Origin: Hydrogenovibrio crunogenus | Lineage (GTDB): Bacteria > Pseudomonadota > Gammaproteobacteria > Thiomicrospirales > Thiomicrospiraceae | Assembly: GCF_004786015.1 (NCBI RefSeq) | Contig: NZ_CP032096.1 | Coordinates: forward strand, 868,001-932,000 | Length of the DNA stretch: 64,000 nucleotides | Direction: 5' to 3' | Part shown: one piece after another, positions 41,195-51,736 of the stretch | How positions within the stretch are numbered: the first letter of the stretch is position 1 | Layout of the letters: every line of letters starts with the position of its first letter | The notes under the pieces: model-generated | The model's input: only the letters and a program-made list of their open reading frames with translations | The model's database searches: none | What the model was told of the DNA's origin: nothing | Position numbers and translations under genes: made by a program

Positions 41195-42013
41195 ATGAGT
41201 AGAATTGATGCAACGCTGAAGGCCTTGAAGTCAGAAAAAAAGACAGCTTTGATTCCTTACATTACAGCAGGTGATCCCCACCCTGAGATGACAGTAACGT
41301 TGATGCACAGCTTGGTTGAGCAGGGCGCAGATATGATTGAGCTCGGTGTGCCTTTTTCAGACCCGATGGCGGATGGCCCCGTCATTCAAAAAGCGGTAGA
41401 ACGAGCTTTAGAACATAATGTTAGTTTAAAAAATGTTTTAGCGTATGTGACTGAATTTCGTAAGAAAGATGCGCAAACGCCGGTGATTTTAATGGGGTAT
41501 TTAAACCCGATTGAAGCTATGGGGAGCGATGTGTTTGCGAAAGCGGCAGCTGAAGCTGGCGTAGATGCAGTTTTGACAGTCGATATGCCACCGGAAGAAA
41601 GTGAAGGGTATTTTGAAAACTTGTCACAAGCACAACTCGATCGAATCTTCCTCGTCTCGCCGACGACACCTGATGGACGACTCAACGCCGTCAGTGAAAA
41701 AGGCAGTGGATTTGTTTACTACGTTTCTTTAAAAGGTGTCACCGGCTCAAAAGCCTTGGATGCTAAGGATGTAGCTCATCATGTTGGGCATTTGAGAGAA
41801 AGGATGTCGATGCCTGTAGCCATTGGGTTTGGTATTCGTGATGGCAATACAGCCTACGAAATGGCCAAGCTTGGTGATGCTATTATTGTTGGTTCAGCGT
41901 TGGTTAGTTTGATTGAACAGAATGCTTCAGAAGACTCTGAAGTGATTCAACAGGTATTAAGTGATAAAATGCGCGAATTCAGACAAGCAATTGATAAAGC
42001 AGATAACGAATAA
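41195..42013 (+). CDS. trpA: Tryptophan synthase alpha chain
   Basis: The protein has 272 residues from ATG 41195. Signatures are YITAGDPHPEMT, MIELGVPFSDPMADGPVIQKA (catalytic Glu) and VYYVSLKGVTGSK-like YYVSLKGVTGSK. It splits indole-3-glycerol phosphate and channels indole to TrpB. In-frame codons from 41174 overlap trpB and are not used. Confidence 0.98.
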   Translation: MSRIDATLKALKSEKKTALIPYITAGDPHPEMTVTLMHSLVEQGADMIELGVPFSDPMADGPVIQKAVERALEHNVSLKNVLAYVTEFRKKDAQTPVILMGYLNPIEAMGSDVFAKAAAEAGVDAVLTVDMPPEESEGYFENLSQAQLDRIFLVSPTTPDGRLNAVSEKGSGFVYYVSLKGVTGSKALDAKDVAHHVGHLRERMSMPVAIGFGIRDGNTAYEMAKLGDAIIVGSALVSLIEQNASEDSEVIQQVLSDKMREFRQAIDKADNE

Positions 42014-42076
42014 AATTGAATGGTGTCGGTGCATACCGTTGGCACACAGTAAAAACAAAACTCTTTGGAGAAAAAA

Positions 42077-42931
42077 ATGAGTTGGTTTGAAAAGATTTTA
42101 CCCAGTATTAAACAGGTAACGGAACGTAAGAAAAATGTTCCAGAAGGCTTGTGGACAAAATGCCCTAAATGCGAAAGCACTTTATATCGTGCAGAAGTCA
42201 GACGCAATTTGGAAGTTTGTCCAAAATGTGATCATCATATGCGTTTGGGTGGACGTGATCGTCTTGAAGCGTTTTTCGATGAAGGAACCGGGGTTGAAAT
42301 TTCAGCAGAAGTTACACCTGTAGATGCGTTAAAGTTTAAAGATATAAAACCTTATAAAACTCGCATTGCACAAGCGCAAAAAGCCACGGGTGAAAAAGAT
42401 TCTTTTGTTACGATGACAGGAAAGATCCAAGGGCTAGAAGTCGTGGCAGGCGCATTTGAATTTAAATTCATGGGCGGCTCAATGGGGTCGGTAATGGGAG
42501 AAAAATTTGTTCGAGCAGTGAATGAAGCGATTGAAAAACGTTGTCCTTTAATTGTTTTTTCGGCCAGTGGTGGCGCTCGAATGCAAGAAGCGTTGTTTTC
42601 TTTGATGCAGATGGCCAAGACGAGTGCTGCGCTGGGCCGCTTGAGAGCACATAAATTGCCGTTTATTTCCGTCTTAACCGACCCAACAATGGGTGGGGTC
42701 TCAGCCAGTTTTGCCATGTTAGGGGATTTGAATATTGCTGAACCGAAGGCGTTGATTGGGTTTGCTGGGCCGCGTGTTATTGAGCAAACGGTTCGTGAAA
42801 AGCTTCCAGAAGGCTTTCAGCGCAGTGAATTTTTGCTAGAACATGGTGCTATTGATCGCATTATACATCGTCATAACCTCAGTGATGAATTGGCTTCTAT
42901 TTGCCGTATGTTGCTACAAAAAACAGCATGA
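42077..42931 (+). CDS. accD: Acetyl-CoA carboxylase carboxyltransferase beta subunit
   Basis: The protein has 284 residues from ATG 42077 (GGAG upstream). A zinc ribbon at 29-51 (CPKC...CPKCDHH) precedes a crotonase-like carboxyltransferase domain with [26 protein letters not shown]. With AccA it moves carboxyl from biotin to acetyl-CoA in fatty acid synthesis. The position between trpA and folC is the common gammaproteobacterial order. Confidence 0.97.
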   Translation: MSWFEKILPSIKQVTERKKNVPEGLWTKCPKCESTLYRAEVRRNLEVCPKCDHHMRLGGRDRLEAFFDEGTGVEISAEVTPVDALKFKDIKPYKTRIAQAQKATGEKDSFVTMTGKIQGLEVVAGAFEFKFMGGSMGSVMGEKFVRAVNEAIEKRCPLIVFSASGGARMQEALFSLMQMAKTSAALGRLRAHKLPFISVLTDPTMGGVSASFAMLGDLNIAEPKALIGFAGPRVIEQTVREKLPEGFQRSEFLLEHGAIDRIIHRHNLSDELASICRMLLQKTA

Positions 42932-42955
42932 AAACCGCTGGGTGAGTTCAATTAA

Positions 42956-44233
42956 GTGAAACCCACTGAGACGACGTCTTTAACCGAATGGATTGATTGG
43001 TTAGTTTCATTGCATGCAGATGAAATTGACCTTGGAATCGATCGAGTGAAATCGGTTGCAGAGGCCATGAATCTGGCTTCTCCAAGCCCTGTTGTTATTT
43101 CTGTCGCGGGAACGAATGGAAAAGGGTCGAGCATTGCAATGCTGGCCTCTATTTATGAAGCCGCTGGGTATCAGGTGGGGGTTTATACGTCACCGCATTT
43201 ATTACATTTCAATGAGCGTATTCGGATTCAAGGTCATTTAGCGGATGATCAGCAAATTGTGCAAGCGTTTGCCGAGATCGAAGCGGCGCGAGGGCAAACC
43301 AAATTAACCTATTTTGAATTTTCTACGCTGGCAGCGTTGTGGGTGTTTGCTCAATATTCATTGGATGTCATCCTGTTGGAAGTTGGGTTGGGCGGACGTT
43401 TGGATGCGGTTAATTTAGTGGATGCCGATGCCAGTTTGATTACAGCGATTGGCATCGATCATGAAGATTGGTTAGGCAGTGATCGGAACCAGATTGCAGT
43501 GGAAAAAGCTGGCATTATGCGGTCGGGAAAACCCTCTGTTTGTTCCGATAATGACATCCCGGAAACCTTAGTTAAGTATGCAAGCCAGCATAATGTGCCT
43601 TTAAAAAGACTCGATACAGACTTCTTTTATCATAAAAACAACCAGGCCTGGTCATTCTTAGACTCTGAAAATCAACTGGTATATCAAACTCTGGCATTAC
43701 CCGCACTTTCAGGAGACTTTCAAATTCAAAATGCGTCAGGCGTGGTTGCTTTGATTGAGACACTGCAGGCTGAACTTCCGGTATCCTTTGATCAATTATC
43801 TCAGGGATTAAACGAAGTAAAGCACCCGGGGCGCCTGCAAAAGATGCAATTAGATCATCAAAACTGGTTGATTGATGTGGCGCATAACCCGCAGGCAGCG
43901 GAGGTTCTTGCACATTATCTAAAACAAGCCTCCATACAGGCAGATGCCATCTTTTCTGTGTTGCAGGATAAAGATGTAACCCCTATGATTGAAGCCATTA
44001 AACCTTATGTTAAAAAATGGTCTATTGCCGATTTGGGGGTTCCTCGGGCCTTGTCGATTGATAAGCTTGAAAGAGTACTACTTCAATCGGGCGTGTTGCC
44101 TGAGAATATTGTAAAATGTTCTAATATTTCAGAGGCCGTTGCGCATAATCGTCAAACATCGAAAAAAGATGTTTTAGTCTGGGGGTCATTTTTTACAGTT
44201 TCACAAACATTGGCTTGTTTTCAGAATGATTGA
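42956..44233 (+). CDS. folC: Dihydrofolate synthase/folylpolyglutamate synthase
   Basis: The protein has 425 residues; GTG start after GGGTGAG. The ATP site is SVAGTNGKGSSIAML, followed by LLEVGLGGRLDAVN, GIDHEDWLG, HPGRLQ and DVAHNPQAAE. It adds glutamate to dihydropteroate and folates. CCAGGCCTGG at 43642-43651 is in frame as Asn-Gln-Ala-Trp in a variable loop (KNNQAWSF). The end overlaps the SPOR gene by 8 bp. Confidence 0.96.
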   Translation: MKPTETTSLTEWIDWLVSLHADEIDLGIDRVKSVAEAMNLASPSPVVISVAGTNGKGSSIAMLASIYEAAGYQVGVYTSPHLLHFNERIRIQGHLADDQQIVQAFAEIEAARGQTKLTYFEFSTLAALWVFAQYSLDVILLEVGLGGRLDAVNLVDADASLITAIGIDHEDWLGSDRNQIAVEKAGIMRSGKPSVCSDNDIPETLVKYASQHNVPLKRLDTDFFYHKNNQAWSFLDSENQLVYQTLALPALSGDFQIQNASGVVALIETLQAELPVSFDQLSQGLNEVKHPGRLQKMQLDHQNWLIDVAHNPQAAEVLAHYLKQASIQADAIFSVLQDKDVTPMIEAIKPYVKKWSIADLGVPRALSIDKLERVLLQSGVLPENIVKCSNISEAVAHNRQTSKKDVLVWGSFFTVSQTLACFQND

Positions 44234-44840
44234 TTTAGAATCCGATCAAGAATTATCAAATCAAACGGCACTGAAGTACCGTTTAACAGGCGCCATTTTT
44301 TGGTTGGGGTTGTTGGTGATTATTGTGCCGATTTGGTACAGCAATCCAGTGAATTTTGATCCGGTCAAGCAAGAGGAAGCAGCTGTTAAAAAGTCGGTGC
44401 TGATTGAAAAGCCTTTTGTTTTGCCTGAGCATCAAACAAATGACACAGCCGCCAAAAAAGAATTGAACAACTCAATTGACGAGCAAGCTACGTCAACTTC
44501 TCAAAAAACGGATGCAGGTGTGCAACAAAAAGTTGATGCACCTGTTGAACAAAGTCGTGTTGCAGGTCATCAAGCTGCAAGCGCTGAACAGTATGAATGG
44601 ATTATTCGTTTAGTGGCTTATCGAAAAAAAGAATTGGCCGAAGCGTTGCAGCAACGCTTGAAATATGATTATGAAGCCTTTATTAAGCATTTTCCTGAAA
44701 ATGATTATTACTCTGTACGAGTCGGGCCTTATGCTTCCAAGGAGGAAGCCGTAAAAGATCAACAACGTTTGGATCGAGTTTTACGAATTCAATCTGAACT
44801 GGTTAAGTTTAAGCTATCACCCAAATCGCTTAACCGTTAA
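44226..44840 (+). CDS. dedD: SPOR-domain inner-membrane protein (DedD-like)
   Basis: The protein has 204 residues with one membrane helix (about 20-40), a Lys/Gln/Glu-rich linker (50-125) and a C-terminal SPOR domain (about 128-200; WIIRLVAYRKKELAEALQQRL, YYSVRVGPYASKEEAVKDQQRL). SPOR domains bind glycan strands lacking stem peptides at the septum. Its place between folC and purF equals dedD of relatives; cvpA, usually next, is absent. Confidence 0.88.
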   Translation: MIDLESDQELSNQTALKYRLTGAIFWLGLLVIIVPIWYSNPVNFDPVKQEEAAVKKSVLIEKPFVLPEHQTNDTAAKKELNNSIDEQATSTSQKTDAGVQQKVDAPVEQSRVAGHQAASAEQYEWIIRLVAYRKKELAEALQQRLKYDYEAFIKHFPENDYYSVRVGPYASKEEAVKDQQRLDRVLRIQSELVKFKLSPKSLNR

Positions 44841-44871
44841 AGCTGGGTAAAGAAATCGGAGAAGTATCACC

Positions 44872-46383
44872 ATGTGTGGGATCGTTGGAATCGTATCAAA
44901 TTCACCTGTTAATCAAGAAATTTATGATGCCTTGACTGTTTTGCAGCATCGCGGACAAGATGCGGCGGGTATCGTAACTTGTGATAACGGCCGTTTATAC
45001 CAACGCAAAGATAATGGGATGGTGAAAGACGTCTTTCGTACACGTCATATGAGAGATTTACGTGGCAACATGGGGATTGGTCATGTACGTTACCCAACCG
45101 CAGGATCGGCTTCAAGTGCAGAAGCTCAGCCGTTCTATGTGAACTCTCCTTATGGGATTGCCATGGGGCACAATGGTAATATCACCAATGCCGAGCAGCT
45201 TAGTAAAGAAATTTATGAGCAGGATTTACGCCATCTGAACACTAATTCCGATTCTGAGGTGTTGCTTAATATTTTTGCTCACGAGTTGATGCAGCAAAAG
45301 AAATTATTTATCGAGCCAGAAGATATCTTTAATGCAATTCATCGTGTTCACAAGCGCGCAAGAGGCGGATATGCCGCAGTGGGTATCATTCCAAGTACGG
45401 GACTGTTTGCATTTCGTGATCCGTTTGCGCTCAGACCAATTGTTGTTGGGAAAAGAGAAACACCGGCCGGTATCGACTACATGGTGGCCTCCGAAAGTGT
45501 GGCACTGGATGCGGCCGGTTTTGAATTACTGAAAGATTTGGAACCAGGTGAAGCGGTTGTTTTGACCGAGCAGGGAACCGTCCAGTTTAAGCAGTGTGCC
45601 GACAATCCGCAATACAGTCCATGTATTTTTGAATTTGTGTATTTTGCTCGCCCTGATTCGATGATTGATGATATTTCCGTTTATAAATCACGGTTACGAA
45701 TGGGAGAAAAACTGGCTGAACAGATTATGCGCGATTGGCCTGATAATGATATTGATGTGGTTATGCCAATTCCTGATACCAGTCGTACATCGGCGTTACA
45801 ATTAGCTGATAAACTCGGTAAGCCTTACCGTGAAGGATTTATAAAGAATCGATATATCGGCCGTACTTTTATTATGCCTGGGCAAAAACAGCGCAAGAAA
45901 TCTGTGCGCCAGAAATTAAACCCAGTGACCTTAGAGTTTGAAGGAAAAAATATTCTATTGGTCGATGATTCGATTGTTCGAGGCACAACATCGGGTGAGA
46001 TTGTACAAATGGCGCGAGATGCAGGCGCTAAAAAAGTGTATTTTGCTTCAGCTGCACCAGCGGTTCGTTACCCATATGTGTACGGAATTGATATGCCTAG
46101 TGCTTCTGAATTGGTCGCTAATGGTCGTGAAATTGACGAGATTGCCGACTATATTGGTGCCGACAAACTGTTCTATCAAGATTTAGATGATTTGATTGAA
46201 GCAGTATGGCAAGGAAATAAATCGATTAAAGAATTTGATACATCCTGTTTCAGTGGGTGTTATGTGACAGGCGACATTACGCAAGAATATTTGGATTCAC
46301 TGGATAAAACACGAAATGATGATGCTCAATCAAAACAGAAAAAAGTAGGGCAGGAGCCAGTAGGAATTTATAATGGCGGATAA
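44872..46383 (+). CDS. purF: Amidophosphoribosyltransferase
   Basis: The protein has 503 residues. The nucleophile Cys2 follows Met1 (CGIVGIV), with glutaminase motifs [11 protein letters not shown] and [10 protein letters not shown], and the PRPP loop [17 protein letters not shown]. It carries out the first committed purine step. It overlaps metZ by 11 bp. Confidence 0.98.
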   Translation: MCGIVGIVSNSPVNQEIYDALTVLQHRGQDAAGIVTCDNGRLYQRKDNGMVKDVFRTRHMRDLRGNMGIGHVRYPTAGSASSAEAQPFYVNSPYGIAMGHNGNITNAEQLSKEIYEQDLRHLNTNSDSEVLLNIFAHELMQQKKLFIEPEDIFNAIHRVHKRARGGYAAVGIIPSTGLFAFRDPFALRPIVVGKRETPAGIDYMVASESVALDAAGFELLKDLEPGEAVVLTEQGTVQFKQCADNPQYSPCIFEFVYFARPDSMIDDISVYKSRLRMGEKLAEQIMRDWPDNDIDVVMPIPDTSRTSALQLADKLGKPYREGFIKNRYIGRTFIMPGQKQRKKSVRQKLNPVTLEFEGKNILLVDDSIVRGTTSGEIVQMARDAGAKKVYFASAAPAVRYPYVYGIDMPSASELVANGREIDEIADYIGADKLFYQDLDDLIEAVWQGNKSIKEFDTSCFSGCYVTGDITQEYLDSLDKTRNDDAQSKQKKVGQEPVGIYNGG

Positions 46384-47566
46384 TGAAATTGAGTTGTATG
46401 AGCTCGAGACCCTAGCGATTCGTGCAGGTTACGAGCAAACCCATGAGCAAGAAAATTCAGAAGCGATCTTTCCAACGTCAAGCTTCCGTTATCAATCGGC
46501 CCAGCAAGCTGCTGACCGTTTTGGTGGGGTTGAGCAAGGAAATGTTTACTCTCGTTTTACGAACCCGACGGTCAGAACATTTGAAAAACGCTTAGCAGCT
46601 CTTGAGCAAGGAGAGGCTTGTGTTGCAACCGCTTCAGGCATGTCAGCGATTTTATCGACCTTTATGGGATTGTTGGAATCGGGAGATCATATCGTTTCTT
46701 CGCAAAGCGTTTTCGGCACCACGCAAGTCCTGTTTAATAAGTATTTAAAAAAATTCGGTGTCGAAATTACCTTTGTTTCTCAAACGGATTTAACAGACTG
46801 GCAACAGGCGATTCAACCGAATACCAAAGCCTTGTTTTTGGAAAGTCCATCAAACCCCCTAACGGAAGTAGCAGATATTACAGCACTGGCAGCGTTAGCT
46901 CATCAAAATGACGCGCTTTTGGTAGTGGATAATTGCTTTTGTACACCTGCGTTACAGAAACCACTGACATTAGGTGCAGATATTGTCATTCATTCAGCAA
47001 CGAAGTTTTTGGATGGACAAGGGCGAGTCATAGGGGGGGCCGTAGTCGGATCTGAAGCGATTGTTGAAGAAGCGGTCAGAGGGTTCCTGCGTACAGCAGG
47101 TCCAACCATGAGTACGTTTAATGCTTGGGTGTTTTTAAAAGGGTTGGAAACCTTGTCTATTCGAATGGAGGCACATTGTCAGCGAGCTCAGCAGCTAGCA
47201 GAATGGTTAAATCAGCATGACGCGGTAGAAGGTGTTTTTTATCCGGGGTTATCTTCACATCCCCAGTATGCGTTGGCTAAACGCCAGCAGACTGGCGCGG
47301 GTGGACTACTTTCTTTCCGAGTGAAAGGTGGTCAGCAGGAGGCTTGGAAGGTGATTGATGCGACTAAAATGGTGTCTATTACGGCAAATTTAGGGGATGT
47401 GAAAACCAGTATCACTCATCCTGCCACGACAACTCATGGACGAATCAGTCCGGAAGAGCGCGCCAAATCTGGTATTACCGATAACTTATTAAGGGTGTCT
47501 GTCGGGCTGGAAAGCGTTGAAGACATTAAAGCAGACTTGGAGAGAGGGTTAAGTCAGCTTGTATAG
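46373..47566 (+). CDS. metZ: O-succinylhomoserine sulfhydrylase
   Basis: The protein has 397 residues, a PLP enzyme of the Cys/Met family; lysine in [16 protein letters not shown], with [23 protein letters not shown] and the C-terminal [11 protein letters not shown]. It makes homocysteine directly from sulfide, which fits a sulfur oxidiser but is also common in Pseudomonas. The purF-metZ pair is conserved in gammaproteobacteria. Confidence 0.96.
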   Translation: MADNEIELYELETLAIRAGYEQTHEQENSEAIFPTSSFRYQSAQQAADRFGGVEQGNVYSRFTNPTVRTFEKRLAALEQGEACVATASGMSAILSTFMGLLESGDHIVSSQSVFGTTQVLFNKYLKKFGVEITFVSQTDLTDWQQAIQPNTKALFLESPSNPLTEVADITALAALAHQNDALLVVDNCFCTPALQKPLTLGADIVIHSATKFLDGQGRVIGGAVVGSEAIVEEAVRGFLRTAGPTMSTFNAWVFLKGLETLSIRMEAHCQRAQQLAEWLNQHDAVEGVFYPGLSSHPQYALAKRQQTGAGGLLSFRVKGGQQEAWKVIDATKMVSITANLGDVKTSITHPATTTHGRISPEERAKSGITDNLLRVSVGLESVEDIKADLERGLSQLV

Positions 47567-47571
47567 AAATC

Positions 47572-47604
47572 CCCTGTCTTATCTTCAAGAAAAATAAGAC
47601 AGGG
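47572..47604. terminator. Bidirectional terminator metZ/yhbY
   Basis: CCCTGTCTTAT (47572-47582) pairs perfectly with ATAAGACAGGG (47594-47604) across an 11-nt loop, between the convergent ends of metZ and yhbY. The T-run is short, but the stem is strong. Confidence 0.75.
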
Positions 47605-47612
47605 ATTGATCA

Positions 47613-47918
47613 CTACTTTGGTAGTTGAAGCTCAGACTCTTCACTTGGCCGGAAAATGACAACGGTTTTACCAATCGATTGAACCAGTTGTGCGCCCGTG
47701 TTTTGCAAAATATAATCGATAATTTCTTTTCGATCAGATCTTTCAGCCGAAGCCATTTTAATCTTAAGTAGCTCATGGTGCTCTAACGTTTTTTCAAGTT
47801 CTTCCATTAAGCTGTCAGTGACGCCATTAGCGCCGATGATAATGATGGGATTTAAACCATGTGCAATTCCTTTTAAGAATTTGATCTGGTTTTTAGAAAG
47901 TTTTTTGCTTTGTGACAT
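47613..47918 (-). CDS. yhbY: CRM-domain RNA-binding protein YhbY
   Basis: The protein has 101 residues with the typical [48 protein letters not shown] and [10 protein letters not shown]. It binds pre-50S particles. It is divergent from rlmE, an rRNA methyltransferase gene, as in E. coli (yhbY-rlmE-ftsH). Confidence 0.96.
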   Translation of the reverse strand: MSQSKKLSKNQIKFLKGIAHGLNPIIIIGANGVTDSLMEELEKTLEHHELLKIKMASAERSDRKEIIDYILQNTGAQLVQSIGKTVVIFRPSEESELQLPK

Positions 47919-48096
47919 TGATTTTCCAAAACTTATTATTATGAAGTATCGAACAGACGTGTTTTTTAAACAAGTCTGTTTGAAAATGTATTCTCATCTC
48001 ATTACTGGGATAGAAAAGAAGCTGTTTTATGAGTGCTTCCTTTTAAGTCGCTCATTTAAGCATATATATTCTATAAGAAAAAGTGATTTAAAACGA

Positions 48097-48717
48097 ATGG
48101 CAAGAAGTAAATCAAGTGCAGGATGGCTAAAAGAGCATTTTGACGACTATTATGTAAATAAGGCGAAACAGGACGGCTGGCGTTCTCGTGCGATTTATAA
48201 GTTACAAGAGATCGATGAAAAGGACCGGTTGTTTTCCAAGGGGATGACTGTTATCGATTTAGGGGCTGCGCCAGGAGGATGGTCGCAATGGACCACTCAC
48301 CAGACAGGTGATGAAGGGCGTGTCTTTGCATTGGATATTTTACCGGTTGAGCCGTTTGCTGGTGTGACCTTTATTCAAGGAGATTTTCAGGAAGACGATG
48401 TTTACCAGTCCTTGTTAGACGCTTTGGATGGACGAGAAGTTGACTTGGTGATGTCTGATATGGCACCGAATATGACAGGCAATAAAGGGGTCGATATTCC
48501 AAGAGCAATGTATTTAGTAGAGTTATGCGTTGACTTGGCAGATCAGGTTCTCAAGCCCAATGGCGATTTACTAATGAAAGTTTTTCAAGGCGAAGGCTAT
48601 GATCAACTATTAAAAAACTTGCATGAAAAATATCAAAAGGTATTCACGCGAAAACCTAAAGCATCACGCCCTAGAAGCAAGGAGATTTATCTGCTAGCGC
48701 GAGGTAAAAAAGCTTAA
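48097..48717 (+). CDS. rlmE: 23S rRNA 2'-O-methyltransferase (U2552)
   Basis: The protein has 206 residues from ATG 48097 ([19 protein letters not shown]); longer in-frame starts run back into the yhbY region. The SAM site is [14 protein letters not shown], with catalytic Lys/Asp/Lys/Glu in [18 protein letters not shown] and LMKVFQGEG. It methylates the A-loop of the 50S subunit. ftsH follows after 152 bp, as in E. coli. Confidence 0.96.
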   Translation: MARSKSSAGWLKEHFDDYYVNKAKQDGWRSRAIYKLQEIDEKDRLFSKGMTVIDLGAAPGGWSQWTTHQTGDEGRVFALDILPVEPFAGVTFIQGDFQEDDVYQSLLDALDGREVDLVMSDMAPNMTGNKGVDIPRAMYLVELCVDLADQVLKPNGDLLMKVFQGEGYDQLLKNLHEKYQKVFTRKPKASRPRSKEIYLLARGKKA

Positions 48718-48869
48718 TCTAAGAGGGTTTAAGAACTGAGTAATTCCGCTTAGATACGCAGAAAAAATACGATTTCTGTGTTTATGTATAAAGAATATTA
48801 ATATGTTTTTGTGGTAAAGTTATCTACATAAATACAAAAATAGAATATAGATGATTCCGAAGGTGAATT

Positions 48870-50825
48870 ATGAAAAATGATATGTTGAAAAATATTTTGA
48901 TTTGGACTGTGGTGGCGACTGTCATGTTGTCGATCTTCAACCATTTCAGTGGTCAGAAAATGGGGGGAAGTTCACAACTTGCCTATTCCGACTTTATCGA
49001 CCGTGTACGAGATGGCTCTGTCAGTCAAGTATCTATAGAAGGTGGTACTATCCATGGGGTTTATACCGATGGAAAAGCATTTACTACCTATAATCCGGGT
49101 GATGCAGGATTGATGGGTGACTTATTGAATAATAATGTCAAGGTTGTTGCGCGCCCACCTGAAAAACAAAGTGTTTTGATGCAAATCTTTATTTCTTGGT
49201 TCCCGATGTTGCTACTGATTGCCATTTGGATTTTCTTCATGCGCTCAATGAGTGGCGGAATGGGAGGCAAAGGCGGCCCTATGTCCTTTGGTAAAAGTAA
49301 GGCCAGAATGTTGAGTGATGATCAGGTCAAAGTGACTTTGGATGATGTTGCTGGTGCCGATGAAGCCAAAGAAGAAGTGGGTGAAATTGTTGATTTCTTG
49401 AGAGACCCTGAAAAATACCAGAATTTAGGGGGAAATATTCCGCGTGGTGTTTTGATGGTCGGACCTCCGGGGACAGGTAAAACTTTATTAGCAAAAGCCA
49501 TTGCTGGTGAAGCGAAAGTCCCTTTCTTTAGTATTTCTGGGTCTGATTTCGTTGAAATGTTCGTCGGGGTCGGTGCTTCTCGTGTGAGAGATATGTTTGA
49601 ACAGGCGAAAGCACACTCTCCTTGTATTATCTTTATTGATGAGATCGATGCTGTGGGTCGAAGCCGTGGTGCCGGAATGGGCGGTGGTAACGATGAACGA
49701 GAGCAGACATTAAACCAGATGTTGGTTGAGATGGATGGGTTTGAAGGTAATGAAGGCGTCATCGTTATTGCTGCGACAAACCGTGCAGATGTACTTGATC
49801 CGGCATTATTGCGCCCAGGTCGTTTTGACCGACAAGTCACTGTTGGGTTGCCGGATGTTCGTGGTCGTGAGCAAATTTTAAAAGTACATATGCGTAAAGT
49901 ACCTTTGGCGGATGATGTGAAGCCAGCCCTGATAGCGCGAGGAACGCCAGGTTTTTCAGGGGCTGATCTGGCCAATCTGGTAAATGAAGCAGCGTTGTTT
50001 GCCGCCAGAAATAATGACCGTTTAGTTACGCAGAAACACTTTGAAAAAGCTAAAGATAAGATATTGATGGGTGTTGAGCGTAAGAGTATGGTCATGAGTG
50101 AAGAAGAGCGTAAGCTGACTGCTTATCATGAAGCTGGACATGCGATTGTGGGGTATTTAGTACCGGAGCACGATCCAGTTTACAAAGTCAGTATTATGCC
50201 TCGTGGCCGAGCGCTTGGTGTGACGATGTATTTACCGGAAGAAGACTCTTATAGTTACAGTAAACGTAAGCTAGAAAGTCAGTTATCGAGTTTGTATGGT
50301 GGTCGTATTGCCGAAGAGATGATCTTTGGTAAGGAAGCGGTAACCACGGGTGCAAGTAACGATATTATGAGAGCCACTCAGATTGCGCGCAATATGGTGA
50401 CAAAATGGGGCTTGTCCGAAAAGCTAGGTCCTCTCATGTATGAAGAAGAGGATAATGGTTCTTTGATGGGTACGTCTCGAAATGCCAATGTTTCAAGTGA
50501 GATTTCAAATGAAATTGACATAGAAATGCGCCACTTTATTGATCGTAATTATAAAAGGGCAGAAAAAATCTTAACGGATAATATTTCGATACTGCATGCA
50601 ATGTCAGCAGCATTGTTGCAGTATGAAACCATTGATTCTGAACAAATTAAAAAATTGATGGCAGGTGAAGAACCTGGTCAGCCTAAGGACTGGGAAGATC
50701 GCTCTGATGATCATGATGGTACAGCTCAAACGGGTGCAGAGGTTGATGCTTCTTCTGCATCCGATACAAAAACAGATTTGAGTTCAGATGATTCGGTTGA
50801 GAATGGTGAGCCAAAGTTACACTAA
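48870..50825 (+). CDS. ftsH: ATP-dependent zinc metalloprotease FtsH
   Basis: The protein has 651 residues with two helices (about 7-24 and 106-125) flanking a periplasmic domain. The AAA domain has Walker A GPPGTGKT, Walker [13 protein letters not shown], pore [10 protein letters not shown] and the second region of homology [20 protein letters not shown]. The protease site is HEAGH, with a zinc-binding Asp further on. It degrades membrane and regulatory proteins. Confidence 0.98.
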   Translation: MKNDMLKNILIWTVVATVMLSIFNHFSGQKMGGSSQLAYSDFIDRVRDGSVSQVSIEGGTIHGVYTDGKAFTTYNPGDAGLMGDLLNNNVKVVARPPEKQSVLMQIFISWFPMLLLIAIWIFFMRSMSGGMGGKGGPMSFGKSKARMLSDDQVKVTLDDVAGADEAKEEVGEIVDFLRDPEKYQNLGGNIPRGVLMVGPPGTGKTLLAKAIAGEAKVPFFSISGSDFVEMFVGVGASRVRDMFEQAKAHSPCIIFIDEIDAVGRSRGAGMGGGNDEREQTLNQMLVEMDGFEGNEGVIVIAATNRADVLDPALLRPGRFDRQVTVGLPDVRGREQILKVHMRKVPLADDVKPALIARGTPGFSGADLANLVNEAALFAARNNDRLVTQKHFEKAKDKILMGVERKSMVMSEEERKLTAYHEAGHAIVGYLVPEHDPVYKVSIMPRGRALGVTMYLPEEDSYSYSKRKLESQLSSLYGGRIAEEMIFGKEAVTTGASNDIMRATQIARNMVTKWGLSEKLGPLMYEEEDNGSLMGTSRNANVSSEISNEIDIEMRHFIDRNYKRAEKILTDNISILHAMSAALLQYETIDSEQIKKLMAGEEPGQPKDWEDRSDDHDGTAQTGAEVDASSASDTKTDLSSDDSVENGEPKLH

Positions 50826-50845
50826 CCTGTTGGTTGATTCGATAT

Positions 50846-50872
50846 AAAACCCCTTGAATGGGGTTTTTTTTA
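50846..50872 (+). terminator. Rho-independent terminator of ftsH
   Basis: AAACCCC pairs with GGGGTTT across TTGAAT, and a run of at least eight T follows, 20 bp after the ftsH stop and just before folP. It would lower but need not abolish read-through to folP. Confidence 0.88.
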
Positions 50873-50885
50873 TGGGGAAAGTTAA

Positions 50886-51713
50886 GTGAGATTAACTGAT
50901 AAATTACATGATCCAACATTAGATCACCCATTAATAATGGGCATTTTGAATGTCACGCCAGATTCTTTTTCCGATGGTGGGAAATTCAATTCAATGGACG
51001 CTATAAAGCGACAAGTAGAAAAAATGTCGAATGCTGGAGCAGACATTGTTGATATTGGTGGAGAATCAACCAGGCCTGGTGCAAAAATAGTCAGCTTGCA
51101 AGAAGAATTAGATCGCGTTTTACCTGCGATTGAAGCAGTGAAAGCTGTTTCGGATGCTTATATTTCCATTGATACCTATAAACCTGAGGTGATGAAAGAA
51201 TCCACCAAACTAACGATCGATATGATTAACGATGTGAATGCCTTGCAGGCCGACGGTGCGATTGAAATTGTGCGAGAATCCGGTGTTATGGCTTGTTTAA
51301 TGCACAAGCAGGGGATGCCAAAAGATATGCAACACTCGCCTGAATATAAAGAAGGTGTTTTTGAAGATGTTTATCAGTTTTTATCTAGACAAAGCGCGCA
51401 CTGTTTAGAAGCAGGCATTCAGCCTGAAAATATTGTGATTGATCCAGGTTTTGGTTTTGGTAAAAAATTACACCATAATATTGAGCTTTTTGAAAATTTA
51501 GAAGGGTTTTCTGAATTACAATACCCGCTTCTTGTTGGGGTGTCGCGAAAAACGATGATTGGTGAACTTTTAGGTGGTGTGCCTGTTGAAGAGCGAGTCG
51601 TTGGAAGCGTTTCTGCCGCCGTATTAGCAACTCTGAAAGGTGCTAAGGTTTTAAGAGTGCATGATGTCAAAGAAACAATGCAAGCAATGAAAGTTGCGAT
51701 GGCTTTGCTTTAA
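50886..51713 (+). CDS. folP: Dihydropteroate synthase
   Basis: The protein has 275 residues; GTG start. Hallmarks are MGILNVTPDSFSDGGKF, IGGESTRPGA, IDTYKP, DPGFGFGK and GVSRKTMIG. It condenses pterin and p-aminobenzoate and is the sulfonamide target. The CCAGGCCTGG at 51070-51079 encodes the conserved Thr-Arg-Pro-Gly of the family motif, so it need not be an inserted repeat. Confidence 0.97.
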   Translation: MRLTDKLHDPTLDHPLIMGILNVTPDSFSDGGKFNSMDAIKRQVEKMSNAGADIVDIGGESTRPGAKIVSLQEELDRVLPAIEAVKAVSDAYISIDTYKPEVMKESTKLTIDMINDVNALQADGAIEIVRESGVMACLMHKQGMPKDMQHSPEYKEGVFEDVYQFLSRQSAHCLEAGIQPENIVIDPGFGFGKKLHHNIELFENLEGFSELQYPLLVGVSRKTMIGELLGGVPVEERVVGSVSAAVLATLKGAKVLRVHDVKETMQAMKVAMALL

Positions 51714-51736
51714 CCCTTTTTTAGAAAGGTCGAAAA

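Noticed and set aside
47818-48096. Long N-terminal extension of RlmE
   Set aside because: It overlaps the divergent yhbY gene and is not family-like; homologues start near ARSKSSAGW.
49322-50095. 257-codon reverse frame opposite ftsH
   Set aside because: It is a shadow of the AAA domain, serine/proline/arginine-rich as expected for antisense.
51070-51079. folP copy of CCAGGCCTGG as an inserted element
   Set aside because: It encodes the conserved Thr-Arg-Pro-Gly motif of dihydropteroate synthase, so protein constraint alone can explain it.
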